Assembly (NCBI GenBank): GCA_016987375.1
Contig: PJRA01000313.1
Span: forward strand, 3,483,845 to 3,547,844
Direction: 5' to 3'
DNA length: 64,000 bases
DNA from: Brachionus koreanus
Lineage: Eukaryota; Rotifera; Eurotatoria; Ploima; Brachionidae
The translations under genes and the position numbers were made by a program. The notes beneath the pieces were generated by a model. That model was not told where the DNA came from and did no database searches. It worked only from the letters and a program-made list of their open reading frames with translations. Position 1 is the first letter of the stretch, and each line of letters begins with the position of its first letter. Shown piece by piece: positions 1 through 12,000 of the stretch.

Positions 1-123
1 CCTAAAGTCCCATACAAACAAGCATTAAAAACTTCAGATGAAGTAATCAAAGATAAATTTATCTCAAGTTATATTGGTTTACCACCAGGAATATTTATTA
101 TTAATAAAACATGTGGCACTTGA
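1..123 (+). CDS. 3' end of an unidentified gene (partial)
   Basis: Frame 1 is open from the window edge for 40 codons and stops at TGA 121-123. Codon use and composition look more coding than the AT-rich DNA after it. The stretch contains a short Gly/Pro segment (LPPGIF). I do not recognise the family. It would be a last exon, convergent with MLYCD downstream. It could also be chance open sequence; only the missing left flank can decide. Confidence 0.3.
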   Translation, partial: PKVPYKQALKTSDEVIKDKFISSYIGLPPGIFIINKTCGT

Positions 124-672
124 TTTTTCAAATAATTTTTTTTATTTAACTTTGAAACTGAAGAGATTGATTTAAACAGATTTAATAAAGCCAAAAAATA
201 TGTGTATAAATTATTGTGGATTAATTTAACTATTATAATCTTAATTTTTTTTTATAAAAATAATAATTAGTATTTAATTTAACTCATTTTATTAGACTAG
301 TTTTTTTACTTTTTTATTGTTGAAAATAAAATTTTTTTATAATAAAAATTAAATAATTTTATAGTATTTTTGATTTAAGATATGATTGAAAAAAAAATAT
401 ATATTGAATAAAATAGCTAAAGAGGTTCAAAAGACCTTTCCGTCCTTTTGGTTCTAAATATGTCGCTTTATTTTTTTAAATAATTAATAAAATATCTATT
501 AATTAACGAATATTTAGAAATGTTTAAATAAGGTTTTTAACAATTTCATTTTATTCTATTTTATTTATACTCTAAAATAAAAATAAGAATAAAGATCAAA
601 ATAAAAAATAAAGATCTAATGTTAAATTTTAGACTTCAATTAATGAAAGTTAAAAAATTTTATTAAAAAAAT
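124..672. other. intergenic AT-rich region
   Basis: This is about 550 bp of very AT-rich DNA between two convergent genes. It holds one copy of a dispersed repeat (281-450) and nothing else I can support. Confidence 0.6.
281..450 (+). repeat. dispersed repeat, copy 1 (partner at 59251-59410)
   Basis: This stretch aligns over about 160 bp with 59251-59410. Shared blocks include AATAAAAATTAAAT, the 18-mer TTTGATTTAAGATATGAT and TTCAAAAGACC. Copy 1 ends in a weak hairpin (AGGT...ACCT, 423-437) where copy 2 has a clean AGGGGT/ACCCCT hairpin. The family is unknown; probably a non-autonomous mobile element. Confidence 0.6.
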
Positions 673-2286
673 TTAAATTTTAGATGAATTAAAATTAGAT
701 ATATTTTTTTCAAAAATGTCTGAGACTTTTATTCGTTTGGATGTCAAATAGTTGACACAATTGTAATCTAAATCATCTAAATTATATCCATAATTAACCA
801 TCAAAGAGTAAGAAGATTTCCATCCATTTTCACTTTGGTCAGCACCAAAATTAAGTCTATATATTTGAGCACCATTTTTAATGTGAAAATTAGTAACCGA
901 GTTAAATGCATATCCATTCTTTTTTTCATAAAACAAGTAAAATGAACATGCTCTTGTCAAAAATCCGACCAGCGCTGAATTTAGCTTAAAATCATTGTCT
1001 TTAACCAAAAAATCATTTTTTTCAGTGTCAAAATTTTCTATTGCTTTCTTAAATTTTGAAGAATTAATGCAACCTTTAATTCTTTGAATTAATTGAGCAA
1101 AATCATCAGTTCTGAAATATTCTCTTAAAAAGTCTAATTCATCTTGTCTAAAACACTTCTCTAGATTAAATATATCATTTTTTTTTTCAATTCTGAGCGC
1201 AATTTTTAAATCAAGCCATTCTTTAAATTTTGGTATTGGAGACAAAGTATGAAAGCTTTTCAAATTCGGAAGTTCTTCTAGTAACAAACGCACACAACTT
1301 TTAATTAAAGAATTACCAAGGTCTACTTGTTTTAAACCTTTTTGGCATGAATTAATCGAGTAAAATATCGCATTTGTACATTTTGTTACATCAAACTCTT
1401 TTTTATCTTCATCTATGGGAGATTTATAACGCTTTATTAACTCATTAATATTAGAACTAACTGAATTTGTTAAAGCAATATGAAGTATAACCAAAGGCTC
1501 ATAAGGCATTGTTGAATGAGTATAAATGAAACATCTTCTCATAGAACCAAGACGATTTTTCAAGTCAGTCAAAGTCTTTATTTGATGGACACTCTCATAC
1601 TGAGCTACTCTTTCAACTAGAATTATGATTAAAATTCAATTACAATATTTGATTTGATTTATTGGTATACCCAAAATGGTCGGAGATTTCCAATCGATTC
1701 GTTGAATATTTAAGAGGCCTGTAGAGAACCAAAGAACAAGCATATTTTTTAGAATGTAATTCATTATTTTTAAGTCTTCCTCTAATTTACTATTTGATTC
1801 ACCTTTAAAAAAATAAAGTAATTGAAAACACTTTTTTGAATACCTACATTTGTTTTCTAACATTTTTAGTAAATCTGCCCTTAGCTTCACCAAAGTGTTG
1901 ACACCATCTTTAACTCTAGCTAAATTTTGAAAAAAACTATAATATTCTGGCTTTGCACCAACATTTAATTTATCGTAAGTGCTTAATCTAAAGCTTTTGT
2001 TAAAGTCATCCAAATTTTTATTGGAATTTGCCAAAAAATTAATCTGAAAAATAAATTTTGACTCAACTTTTAAGCATTTTTTTTCAGTTACCGATTGGTA
2101 GATCCGATCGGTTTTAAGTCCATGATCTGAGCAAATAGACTTAATCAATTCAGTTCTTTCGTTCGGAGCTTGTTTTAAAAATTGTTGACAAAAAAGATTC
2201 GCTTTTGGATCTGCCAAAGTTGCTGACTTAGCGCTCAAATCTATTATATCTTTTACTGTGGTGCGCAGATTTTTCCAACTTGACAT
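673..2286 (-). CDS. MLYCD: malonyl-CoA decarboxylase
   Basis: Decarboxylates malonyl-CoA to acetyl-CoA, relieving malonyl-CoA inhibition of fatty-acid oxidation. Two coding exons, 2286-1671 and 1616-673, flank a 54-nt GT-AG intron and give 519 aa (human 493). The join restores ...SPTIL-VERVAQYESVHQIK..., as in the vertebrate protein. The catalytic region reads IYTHSTMPYEPLVILHIALT, then LSPIPKF (catalytic Ser, about residue 331) and NFHIKNG (catalytic His, about 450); the His lies 69 residues before the C-terminus, exactly as human His423 does. The protein ends Ser-Ser-Lys-Ile, close to the peroxisomal PTS1 signal SKL. No strong mitochondrial presequence is obvious at the chosen ATG; an upstream exon is possible. 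The gene starts about 150 bp from divergently transcribed STX18, so the two probably share a promoter region. Family identity is secure. Confidence 0.95.
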
Positions 2287-2440
2287 GATCAGCTAATTTT
2301 TCTAAGTAAGAATAAAACTTTTAATTTATAACAAAAATTTTTTAGCATAAAAAGAAAATTTTGAAAGAAAAATTTGCAATTTTTTTCAAATAAATATTTA
2401 CGTGTATCATTTTTAAATATTGAGTGAATGAAATTCTAAA
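2287..2440. promoter_or_regulatory. short divergent intergenic region MLYCD / STX18
   Basis: Only 154 bp separate the start codons of MLYCD (-) and STX18 (+), so this must hold both 5' UTRs and probably a bidirectional promoter. I see no recognisable element. The role is inferred from layout alone. Confidence 0.45.
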
Positions 2441-3808
2441 ATGGCAATTGATTTGAGTATTCAATTTAAAGATAATGTTAAAGAGATTCGTTTGAGATCT
2501 GGTGACGATAAGACCAAGGTCTTAAATGAACAGCTTCTTAAAAAAAGTGACAAGAACAAAAAACAAAAAGATATTTTTTCCAAAGAAGCAAAAAATATAG
2601 TAATCTTTTTATAAATATTTTTTTTAAAATGTTTTAAAAATTTATTTAATTCAAGATAAATAATATTACTATTCTGAGAAATTTTTTGAATGAAAATAAG
2701 AATCTTTATGTCCAACAAAAGTGCTATTTAAATTTTAAAGCACAATGTATTTTCTTAATATGTAAAATTTTTTAAGTTATCTGATTGATGGCGAAGAAAA
2801 GACCAGCGAAATACTTTATCAAAATTTTGAAGATCAAGCCGAGACAATCATTAAAAAATGTGCTGATTCGATCAAAAATCTAAAAGCTAAAACATTTAAA
2901 GAAGTTTATCCTCCTCAAAGACAAGAGCATTTGGAAAATGCTTTTTTTTTATTAGAAAAGTATTTAAAAAGTAAGTTAAATTCATAAAATAATCGATTAA
3001 TTGGATAAAAATTTTAAGATGTTTGCAAAATATACAGTGAACAAAAAGCTATCCGAGTCAAGCGGAAAATAGACATGAAAAATTTGTTTGTTTTTGAAAA
3101 ACTATTTTTATGTTTTAGATTGAATTCTGTTTTCAAGTTCAAATCTGAGTTCAAAAAATTTGTCTCGAGTGATTAATGATCAAGAGATTCCTAAAAGAGA
3201 TATTGACAAAACTATGTTGCAAGAGATAGAAATAATTGAAGAAAAAACTCGTAATTTCGAAAATGAGTTGTCTGAGAAAGAGCTTCAAGAAGTTGATTTA
3301 ATTTTTTTAGTTTAATTTAAAAATTAATTGTAAAAATTATTTTCTCAGTTAGAAAAAGAGAACGAAATGTTGTATGATAATTTGAGTATGCAAACTGAAG
3401 ATTTGAAGTAAAATATTTATTTTTAGACAAACAATAATTTATTTTATAGCATTGTTTTTCAGAAAGATTGAGAGTCAAGTGATTGAAGTTTCCCGTCTAA
3501 CCCAGATATTCACAGAAAACATTGTTTCTCAGGTTAAATAAAAAAAATTAAAGATTTAGGAATTTTCTAAAATCACCATAGGTAGATACAATGAACCGCA
3601 TACAAAAATCAACTCTTGAAACAAACAGCAACTTAGCTTTAGGTAATGAAAATATTAAAGAGGTAATGATTTATGAGTAAATGATTTTTTAAATTAATTT
3701 AAATTTCTATAGGCAATGAAAAAAAACGCAGCACTAAGACTTTGGATATTATTCATTATCATAGTCTTGTCATTCACACTTTTATTTTTAGACTGGTTCA
3801 ATGACTAG
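2441..3808 (+). CDS. STX18: syntaxin-18 (ER Qa-SNARE)
   Basis: ER-resident Qa-SNARE for Golgi-to-ER retrograde fusion. Nine exons: 2441-2599, 2656-2720, 2777-2970, 3019-3085, 3138-3291, 3349-3407, 3463-3532, 3582-3662 and 3713-3808, with eight introns of 47-57 nt. Total 314 aa (human 335). The N-terminus MAIDLSIQFKDNVK matches the STX18 N-peptide/Habc start, and YLKNVCKIYSEQKAIRVKR is close to the human segment. The SNARE motif runs about residues 225-285; its probable zero-layer Gln is Q256, the last codon of exon 7. The C-terminal anchor RLWILFIIIVLSFTLLFLDW and short lumenal tail FND match human FLDWYDS. All joins keep frame. Head-to-head with MLYCD. Confidence 0.93.
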
Positions 3809-5132
3809 TTGGTATTTTATTAAATTATTTATTAATTTTTAAATATTCAATAAAATTCTCAAAATTAATGTGGTAGTTTTTTACAATAATTTTTTAAGCT
3901 AACTTGTACTTTTTTTATTCCTTTCTTTAATCAAACTCACTGAGTGAATCTTTCTAAAGAAAATCTAAGATTCACACATAGCAAAACTACCGCACTATCT
4001 GAATTTCAGAGAGTCGACTTTAAAGATTAATCTGAATATTTAAAAACTTAGATAAACAGGTTTTTTTGGGAGAGTAAAAAAAAAATTTTAACAACGCCGC
4101 TTCAACGATTCAAAAAAAAAGTATCTTGTCTTCAAGCTATAATAACTTATATTCAAGAATCAGTTGCAGTTTGAAAATTAACTTGAAAGCTTTTACTTAA
4201 AATTAATTTTTTATTTCAAAATGGATAAAACCAATACATTCAAGTATCTTCTCGAAAGATTTTCATTTAGAATCAATTCAACAATTTCACAAATAAGTGA
4301 TGTACCAACAGTAGTAATTTTTTCAGCATATTCAAAATTTAAATCTCTTTAGTCTGAAGATTCAGTTTCATTTAAATTTTGTTCAGAATTTTGTCTATTT
4401 TTTAAACCTGCAAAAAAAATTAGTGATTTTGGGGTAAATCCACGTAGAAAATCCAAAAAAAAACAAAATTTTTCTATTTATTCACCAAGATCTAGCTAAA
4501 ATAAGAGCATGAAATTTCAAATACCTCTTATTTTGTAGAAAAGATTATTCCCTATCAGAATTGATGCAATACTATTAGGATGTGTATATTTGAACATAAG
4601 TTATTACGGCTTGAAGACAAGATATTTTAATTTTAGTTTAGTTTTAGCTTTTATTTTTAGCTTGCAATGTATTTTAACCAAATCTTGCGATTTAAAAATT
4701 TTATTTTCAAAATTCAAAAAATAATTTTATCCAAGCTTATGTATTTTTTTGATTTAAATTAAAAGCTTTACCAAAAAAATCTTTTTCAACATGACTGTTT
4801 CCAATAAAAACTTGACAATTCGTAATATTTGAAGATTAAGCTTAATTAATTAGGTTTTTCGTATTTTTATTTATGGCATGACTACATCATATCTCATGTT
4901 AGAAATAAATAAAATTTAATCAACGAAAAATTGTTGTTGTTTTTTTTTTAAATTACCTACAGCCATATTTAGAGTTATTTCTCGATTTTGCCTACTAATT
5001 TTTATTTAAATAACTCTAAAAGATCCAAGTCAAGGTAAATTACATAGAAACTATATAAGTTGTTAATTATCAGGGAAAAAGAATCAGAAAAGTTTAATTT
5101 TTGTTTATATTTTTTTTTTCTCTAAAATAAAA
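3809..5132. other. intergenic region with an inverted repeat
   Basis: About 1.3 kb without convincing coding sequence. It contains a 36-bp inverted repeat (4121-4625) and a 13-bp stem, TTTAGAGTTATTT at 4968-4980 with its complement at 5008-5020. Confidence 0.6.
4121..4625. repeat. inverted-repeat pair, candidate MITE ends
   Basis: The left arm 4121-4155 (core GTATCTTGTCTTCAAGC) is complementary with few mismatches to 4590-4625 (core GCTTGAAGACAAGATA). Similarity stops sharply on both sides of each arm, as for terminal inverted repeats of a 0.5-kb non-autonomous element. I see no clear target-site duplication, so a mobile origin is inference. Confidence 0.45.
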
Positions 5133-5825
5133 ATGTCTTCGCTTGAGCCAAGAAATGAAAAAGATCTAATAGCAGTCAACGCTGGAATAAATGTCAAATA
5201 CCCAGGTATCATTTTAGCTTTTTTCCTGTGCCTTTTCGAGATTGCTTTCTCTTATTTTTGTTCCATGATATTAGTTTGTATCCAATTCATTTATTAAAAC
5301 ACATTAAATAATTTTTAAAACTAAGGACTAAGTGAGTATAAACACAAAATTGGTAGTATTAGTTCAGATAATCTGTTCAATAGTTCTCTAATAAATCATA
5401 GTATTAGAGATGATTTGATTCAAGCCCACAGATTGCGAGAGCAAAAGTTTCAAGATAAAACTAATTTTAAATCCACTGGTAATTCAGAATACCAAAAGCG
5501 TTTTAATAAGCCACTAGAAACAGAAATTTATAAGAGAATACCAGTCACTCGAAAAGACTTTTATAATAAAAACTATTTTGATAATTTACCAAAATATGTA
5601 GAAAAAAGTGAATACGCAACAAGCTTTACCATTAGCGGACCAATAGCTTATTCAAAAACAGCAGATTTTACAATAAATCCGAGCCAAGACGTGCTTAGTG
5701 CAGCTAGAGGAAGGCCTTTGGCTAGAAAAATTGACCATGATCCAAAAATCGGCATTTCACAAACTACATACGATCATCAGTGGCCAAAACTTGAAAATAG
5801 AGAGCTTTTTGAATGGATAAAATAA
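5133..5825 (+). CDS. short protein with repeated SEYxxxF-like motifs, possibly MDM1-like
   Basis: Exons 5133-5205 and 5326-5825 join in frame (G|GA) to give 190 aa. The junction reads KYPGLSEYKHK, resembling the GLSEYQ motif near the N-terminus of MDM1, a centriolar microtubule-binding protein. Two more such motifs follow: SEYQKRF and SEYATSF. The rest is basic and rich in Tyr/Asn, with no signal peptide or membrane segment. Human MDM1 is over 700 aa, so this could be a short relative or another ciliary microtubule-inner-type protein. The similarity rests on short motifs only. The intron is 120 nt, longer than neighbouring ones. Confidence 0.6.
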
Positions 5826-5936
5826 TTAAATATTTGAAAATATAGCTTTAATTAAATTAATTTAATTTAATTTTTCTAACAATTTAACTTTTCAAACCCT
5901 CAAGCTTGTGATCTAAATTGAATAAAATATGAAAAA

Positions 5937-7400
5937 ATGCTTTTTCTATTGTTTTTTTTTATTATCGAAATTTCATGCAATTTGTTTTACATGAATAACA
6001 TTGTTAGTCCCGTTAAAAGTCCATCTAAAGTCCTTGATGGTATCTTTTTGGATCAAAATCAGGCTGCATTTGCTGGAAACTTTCCAAATGTTGAATTTGT
6101 TGAACTTCCCAGAACTCCAAGTCCAGTTGGTGGTCCGTATGACATGCAAGCTAGAAAACTTTTAGACTTTTACGATGCCAATGTTAACAACTTATTGGCA
6201 CCAGAAAATAAAATTTTTCAAACAAATCCAAAATTAACTTCAAAAACTTCAACAGTTCAATTTGAAACCACAAATAAAGCAAAATCTCCGGATATTGCAA
6301 AAGCATCAACAACAACTTCTCTAACAGAAACTTACAATTCATCTTCAGAAATCTCGACAAATACGCCTACAACTACAATCGAAAATTTTAAGACAGAACA
6401 AACAATTTTGGATTTAGAAACAATGAATTTTGTTTCCTCAACAAGTGATCAATTAGTTTTAGCTAAAACAGTAAATAAACAATTATTTGTTAATTCAATA
6501 ATCAAAGATATTAATGAAACATTTAAATTAGATTTTGAAAAAGATTATAAAAAAGACAACTTTGATTGTTTGACATGCCGTAAAATAGTTAACAAATATG
6601 ATTGCAATATTTATGCTCAATATGATACTTTTGAATTGATTAATACTTTTTGCTGTCAATGCAACAATAATAAGTAAGCTAAAATTTTATCGAAAAATTT
6701 ATTAAACTTTGAAATTAAAAGAAAAAAAAAGAAGTATGAGCCTCAGTCCAGTGTATTTCCATACGAAACATTAGTTGTTATTGCAGTTTTTATTTTTTTC
6801 TCAATTTTATTCTGCGCATTATTTGTCTATTTATCAATTTGGGTCTACAAAGTATCAAAAATCACTAAAAATGATGAAGAGAATAATGAGAACGATCCAG
6901 AAAAGTCTGAAGTAACTTCAATTTCAAACGAAAAGAATGAATCAATGCAAGATGATAAAGACGAAATTCCAAGCGAAAGTGACAAAACAAGTATTAATAC
7001 AACTGATAGTCTTGACATGGACAAACAAGATTCATCTAAACGCTACGCCAATCTAAAAAATTTAAATAGAAATAACAATAATTCTATCAGTCAGGAAAAT
7101 TTGAACAGATATTTGCAAAAAACAAGATCAAAGACTCCTAGTGATAATTTTTTGGTACGCGATATTGTATGTGATGAATTTAGCAATAAAACTGGATCAA
7201 AATTAGATTATTCAATAGATTACAGAGTCCATAATGAACTAAATAATTCTGATAACAGAAGTTACAATAGTGTAGCTCGCAAAAATTACCATTCAAACTG
7301 CACTAATCTTTCATCAAGCACTATTTCAGAAGATTATAAAGAAAGAAAGCAAACTAAAAAATTGAATAACCGAATTAATCGAAATTTTGTTTTTAAATAA
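5937..7400 (+). CDS. unrecognised type I single-pass membrane protein
   Basis: Exons 5937-6673 and 6722-7400 give 471 aa. Residues 1-18 (MLFLLFFFIIEISCNLFY) look like a signal peptide. The ectodomain is Ser/Thr/Asn-rich for about 200 residues, then has a compact Cys cluster (CLTC...C...CCQC) just before a membrane segment at about 258-285 (LVVIAVFIFFSILFCALFVY). The roughly 185-residue cytosolic tail is acidic, then Ser/Asn/Lys-rich and low-complexity. The acceptor before 6722 lacks a pyrimidine tract but is the only one that keeps frame, adding a Lys run. I do not recognise the family; receptor or adhesion roles would be guesses. Same strand as the preceding gene, 111 bp away. Confidence 0.65.
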
Positions 7401-9021
7401 TTTTATTTTTAAAAAATAATTGAATGTGTAAAAAAATTTTTGTTTCAATGTGAATAAATATAAAAATAATTTTAACTTTAGAAACTTATATATTTGTTGT
7501 CAAAAATCTTGTGAGCTAAATATTTGATAGCTTTTCAATTAATTGAGAAAAAGGCACAAAATTCTATAAAAAATCAGATATTTATACCATATATCATCCT
7601 TGAACAGCTATTTTTTGGCTAGATTTGTTTTATCTTTCGAATTTCAGTTTTTATCTTTTGTTGTTTTTTTTTCGGTTCAACTTCCGACTTTTTTCTACAA
7701 ACCATTCCGAAAACCAAAGGTCCTTTAATACGATTTCCGTAATTTCTTGAATTTTCACTTTTATTAATCTTTTCTTTTGGATTAAAATTTCTCCTTAAAA
7801 AGCCTTTTTCTATTATATTTTCCGAGCCTCTACCATTCTCTACTATAAAATAAGTCTAATTTTATTAAACCATGAAATAAACCTTATTTTTTAAATACCA
7901 GTTTGTTTGGTAAATTTTAATAAATGGTCATTGGGCCAATACCAGACTATTTCCAAAACCCTATCGATAGATAGGCTTTTTTTTTTGGAAAAAAAGAGTT
8001 AGACCAGCTCAGACCAAAGTCACAGGAATTGGATGAACATAGAGATCAAGTTAAGATTTAGAAAATTTTAGTGTCGATAAAAATATATTAATGATAAAGT
8101 AAAAAAAAATTACCGATAATTCAAAGAGCTTTTTAATTTAAAAAGTGATGAATCAAAAAGAAGATTAGAAAAAAATGAAGAATATCATAGTCATTTTATT
8201 CCTGGGGTTTCTAAGCCTACAAAGCAAAAGAATTTTACATTTAAGCTTAATTATTTTATTTGATTTGATTAAAGAATTATTATTTTTTCGAATAAAAAAT
8301 TTTCTTTTTCATTACTTACGTTTTTTTTTTTAACCTAGAATATGTATATAATAAAAAAATTGCTTACTTATTCAAATTTTTATCCCGATATGTATCCAAA
8401 GATACAAAAATGTACCCGAGAATACATGTTATATTATAAATTTTGCTTTAGGTAAAAAAGGTGAAACAAAGTATGTTGATTGCAAAAACTTGGTGTTGGC
8501 CGTCTTGATGCTCGTGGGGGTTAAAATTTTATTATTTTTATTATACTCAGTTCTTTTATCTATTAAATTTTCATATTTTGAAACAGTTTAATGACCGGCA
8601 CTGACGGCACCAAACACTAGTTGTCTTTGAATTTGCAAACTTTTTATCACTTTTATGATTACATTTTGAATTTTGAGAATTTTTAAAAAATTTACAAGAT
8701 AAATGCTTAAAAAAATCATGCTCAAGTTTTTTAAATTGATTAGGATTGAAAAAGAGCTATTTTGACTAGTTAGTGCTTCTTGTGTTAAAAAAGAAAATTA
8801 AAATTATAGATTAATTTATAATCAAGTTATTTTGATGAATCGTTAATTATTTTATTAAAAGCTTAAATAATTTTTTGAATCATCATTTAATTTTTATAGA
8901 TGGGTCAGAAATTTTATGAAAAATAAACAAAAATAATGTGTCTAAGTTCAAGTTACCATTTTTAAATTGATTAGAATAAATAAATTAAAAAAAAAACGTG
9001 TTATCTTAAATTTAAAACAAG
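7401..9021. other. intergenic region with transposase debris
   Basis: Between two convergent genes. It holds a decayed ISXO2/Merlin-type transposase fragment (7619-8050, minus strand). From 8050 to 9021 I see only AT-rich sequence with short unassigned GC-richer patches near 8370-8430 and 8460-8520. Confidence 0.55.
7619..8050 (-). pseudogene. decayed ISXO2-like (Merlin superfamily) DDE transposase fragment
   Basis: On the minus strand a frame near 7985-7910 reads LEIVWYWPNDHLLKFTKQTG, resembling the helical N-terminal region of IS1595/Merlin transposases. A second open stretch, about 7850 to the stop at 7619-7621, contains NYGNRIKGPLVFGMVCRKK, matching the RG-x-x-x-GPWVFGM-type core strand of that family, followed by a Lys-rich tail. 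The two parts are separated by stops or a short spliceable segment, and the C-terminal half of the catalytic domain is missing. Nonfunctional relic; assignment is from motif memory. Confidence 0.45.
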
Positions 9022-12000
9022 TTAAAACTTCCAGGAATTGTTTTTAATTATTTCACTTAGAGCGTATTTGAGCGTTTTTTTGAAAAAATCCAAAATAGTC
9101 TGAGACCCCATTGAATTTAGGACAGTTCTTTCGTCCATATTTTCTTTTAAACTAGTTAACATGTTGTCAAAAAGGTCCAAAAATTTCTTAAACCCTAAAT
9201 TTTCTTCCTCATTTATCGAATCAGAACAATACTCAGATAAAACAAAATCCATAGTCGCATTGGCCAAAAATTCACAGTTAACAAACCAGGCTAGCTTAAA
9301 ACAATTGGTCGCTGTTCCATGTGACAAAAATTTAATCAACATCATGGTCATGAACAAGTCCCTTAGATCACCTAACATGAAGCGATCACAAGTCATAACA
9401 ATGTCCACACATTGTTCAAAGTTGATCCTTTGCTCTTCAAGACTGTCCGATTCACTCAGCGAGCGTGACTTTAAAATTTCCATTAAAATTGCAAATGATT
9501 CTTCTGAAACGTCCTTTAGATCGATACAGTCCGAGTTCATGAATGGACCATTTAGCAATAGATTAAAATATTCGGATTTATTTGACAAAATATTTCGATT
9601 TGCTTTTATATTTCTATTTTTTTCAAATTTAAATGTAATCAAATTTTGCTCTGAACTGTCCGAATTTTTGAGCATTTCGTTTATCTTTGAACGGGCCTGG
9701 TCATACAAATCTTTAACTTGCTTTAAATCACGTTTATAATTTATAAACGACAATGTGCGATAAATGCACAAAATGGATGTAAATTTTGACTTATCTTCAC
9801 ATTTTTCAAACAATGATTCAAAAACAAGGTCCAAATTATTTAGCTGAATCATAATGTAACTTAGAGCTTTTGAATTACGCAATATGAACGGTGCTACTAA
9901 AGAGCTGGCTAGTTTTTCTGTTTTTTTTTGCTTGGCCAAAGAGATTAAAGATAAATATCCAGAGTCGCTAGACGATATGCATTGAGATTTTAGATTATTA
10001 ACCAAAATGTATTCAATTGATTGAAACGACGGAAAAAACGATGAAGCATCGAAAAAAGCTTTGTTTGAATTGAGATAAACATTCATTTCTTTTTCTATTG
10101 AATCACTTTTTTCGTTACTCAAACTTCCACTTAAACTTTTCGATCTTCTAAGACTTTTTTTACTTTTCAAATTTATCTGCTTTTTGTTAAAAGCGTCATA
10201 GAATATTTCTTTTATTTTTAATGGAAAATGATTGAGAACAAAATGTGGAAAACAATATTGATTTTTAGTCAATCTATTTAAAATGCGCAAAGCTCTTGGA
10301 TTTCTAACATCAGCTTTTTTCAAGTATTTTAGCAAAGCTGTGACTATAGAGTCAAAATTTTGAAATAAATGCATTGAAGGCTTGTCACCATGAGACAGTT
10401 GTGACAATACATAGAACACACACGCCTCAGTATGATTAATTGACTCGATATTTTGACTTATATTTATCTCACTCTTATCTTCATTAGGCTCTTCTTTATT
10501 CAAGTCTATTTCCTCCTCCATAATATCCTCATTTTCACTTGAACACACTGACGAACAACTGACTTCATCGTTAATGGACGGGGAAAATTTCATTTGCCTC
10601 TCTTTTTCGATCTCTTGCTCGGCATTAAAGTTAAAATAACTCGGAGAACTTGGCAGATCACTTGAGGTAGTCGATGAAAGATTTGAATAAAAATTGGGTG
10701 AAAGACCTTGGAATATTTGAGCCGAACTGCACCGGGATTGAATATATGGCGGAGAAGATGATAAATATATGTTTGGACTGAGACTTAAACAGCTTTCAGT
10801 AGGACTAGTTGCGTGATTTTCAAAACTGAGTGCATCGCTCGGTTGAAAAGTGGGCAAAAATGGAGGCGAAGAAGACAAAACAGCCGACAGTTCACTATTA
10901 ACTCTTTTGGGTTTTTGAGTAGGTTCAGTCGAATCCAATCTCTTGCGCTTTTTACCATTATTAATAGGCTTTGCTTCGTCTGAAAGGTTAAGTAATTTTT
11001 TTAAATTAAAAACTTTGCTCTCATCCAAATCGTTGTCTAAAATTTCCATTTTTTCATCGTCACTTTTTTTCTTCAAATCAAGACCTTCGTTCAAATATCC
11101 CAAGAGACAGTCAACTAACGAATTACTTAAAAGAATATTCATTGAATCCTGATCATGGGCAAAGCAGCACAAGGCAACCAAAATTTTGTTATAAAGTGTT
11201 GAATCTATGAAAGATGTATCCTCATTTTGTTGGTCATTTTTATAAAATTTATTTATTTCATCTTTATTATGCTTCAATGTCTGCTGTAATTTTATCAAAT
11301 TAACCAGCAAGCCTTGTTCTTTGTATCTCAATCTATTCACAGACTCTTTGCATGCTAAACAAATTATGTCTATCAGTATCGTATATTCTTTAATATAGGA
11401 AAAATTGACCATTTTTTTATCGATACTTGGAGACAAATTTGGTGTCATGGTCTCAATTTTTTGAAAATATTTGCTAATTCCACCAATGCGGCCAAACTCT
11501 GCTCGACAAGCGTGATAGTCTCGGCACAGTTTATAAAGCAAATTAAAAGAAAACTCACAATAGTCAAATTTTAGATCTGGTTTCGATTCTTTGGATAAAA
11601 TATTAAGATTGTTACTTGGCTTGTTCTGTATCCATAACAAGTGTTCAATGAATAAACCTTCTATTATTTGATTATAAAACTCTGAGCTTGTTGGCCAAGA
11701 GTCTAATGCTATTAAAAACTGTTTGACTAAGTCTTTGAATAAAAAATAGTGCTTTGAGTTTAAAGGTATTGGTGTACTTAGATTATCAGTAGCGGTATCT
11801 GATTCTGCTTTTTGAGTTTCGTTACTTTTTGTCGTATAGTGGTCGGATAGTTTTATATTCTTGTTTAATTTGTACATATATATACACAAAAATACTAAGA
11901 TACGGTTTTGAATAAAGAGTTTGCTGCAGTTTTCTATTTCACAGCCATATCTTAAAAAAAATATTAAATATAAATTAACCTAGTAATTATTTGTAAATTT

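Noticed and set aside
9161..9739. 192-codon plus-strand ORF
   Set aside because: Antisense shadow of ARMC5 exon 2, which has clear ARM/BTB homology on the other strand.
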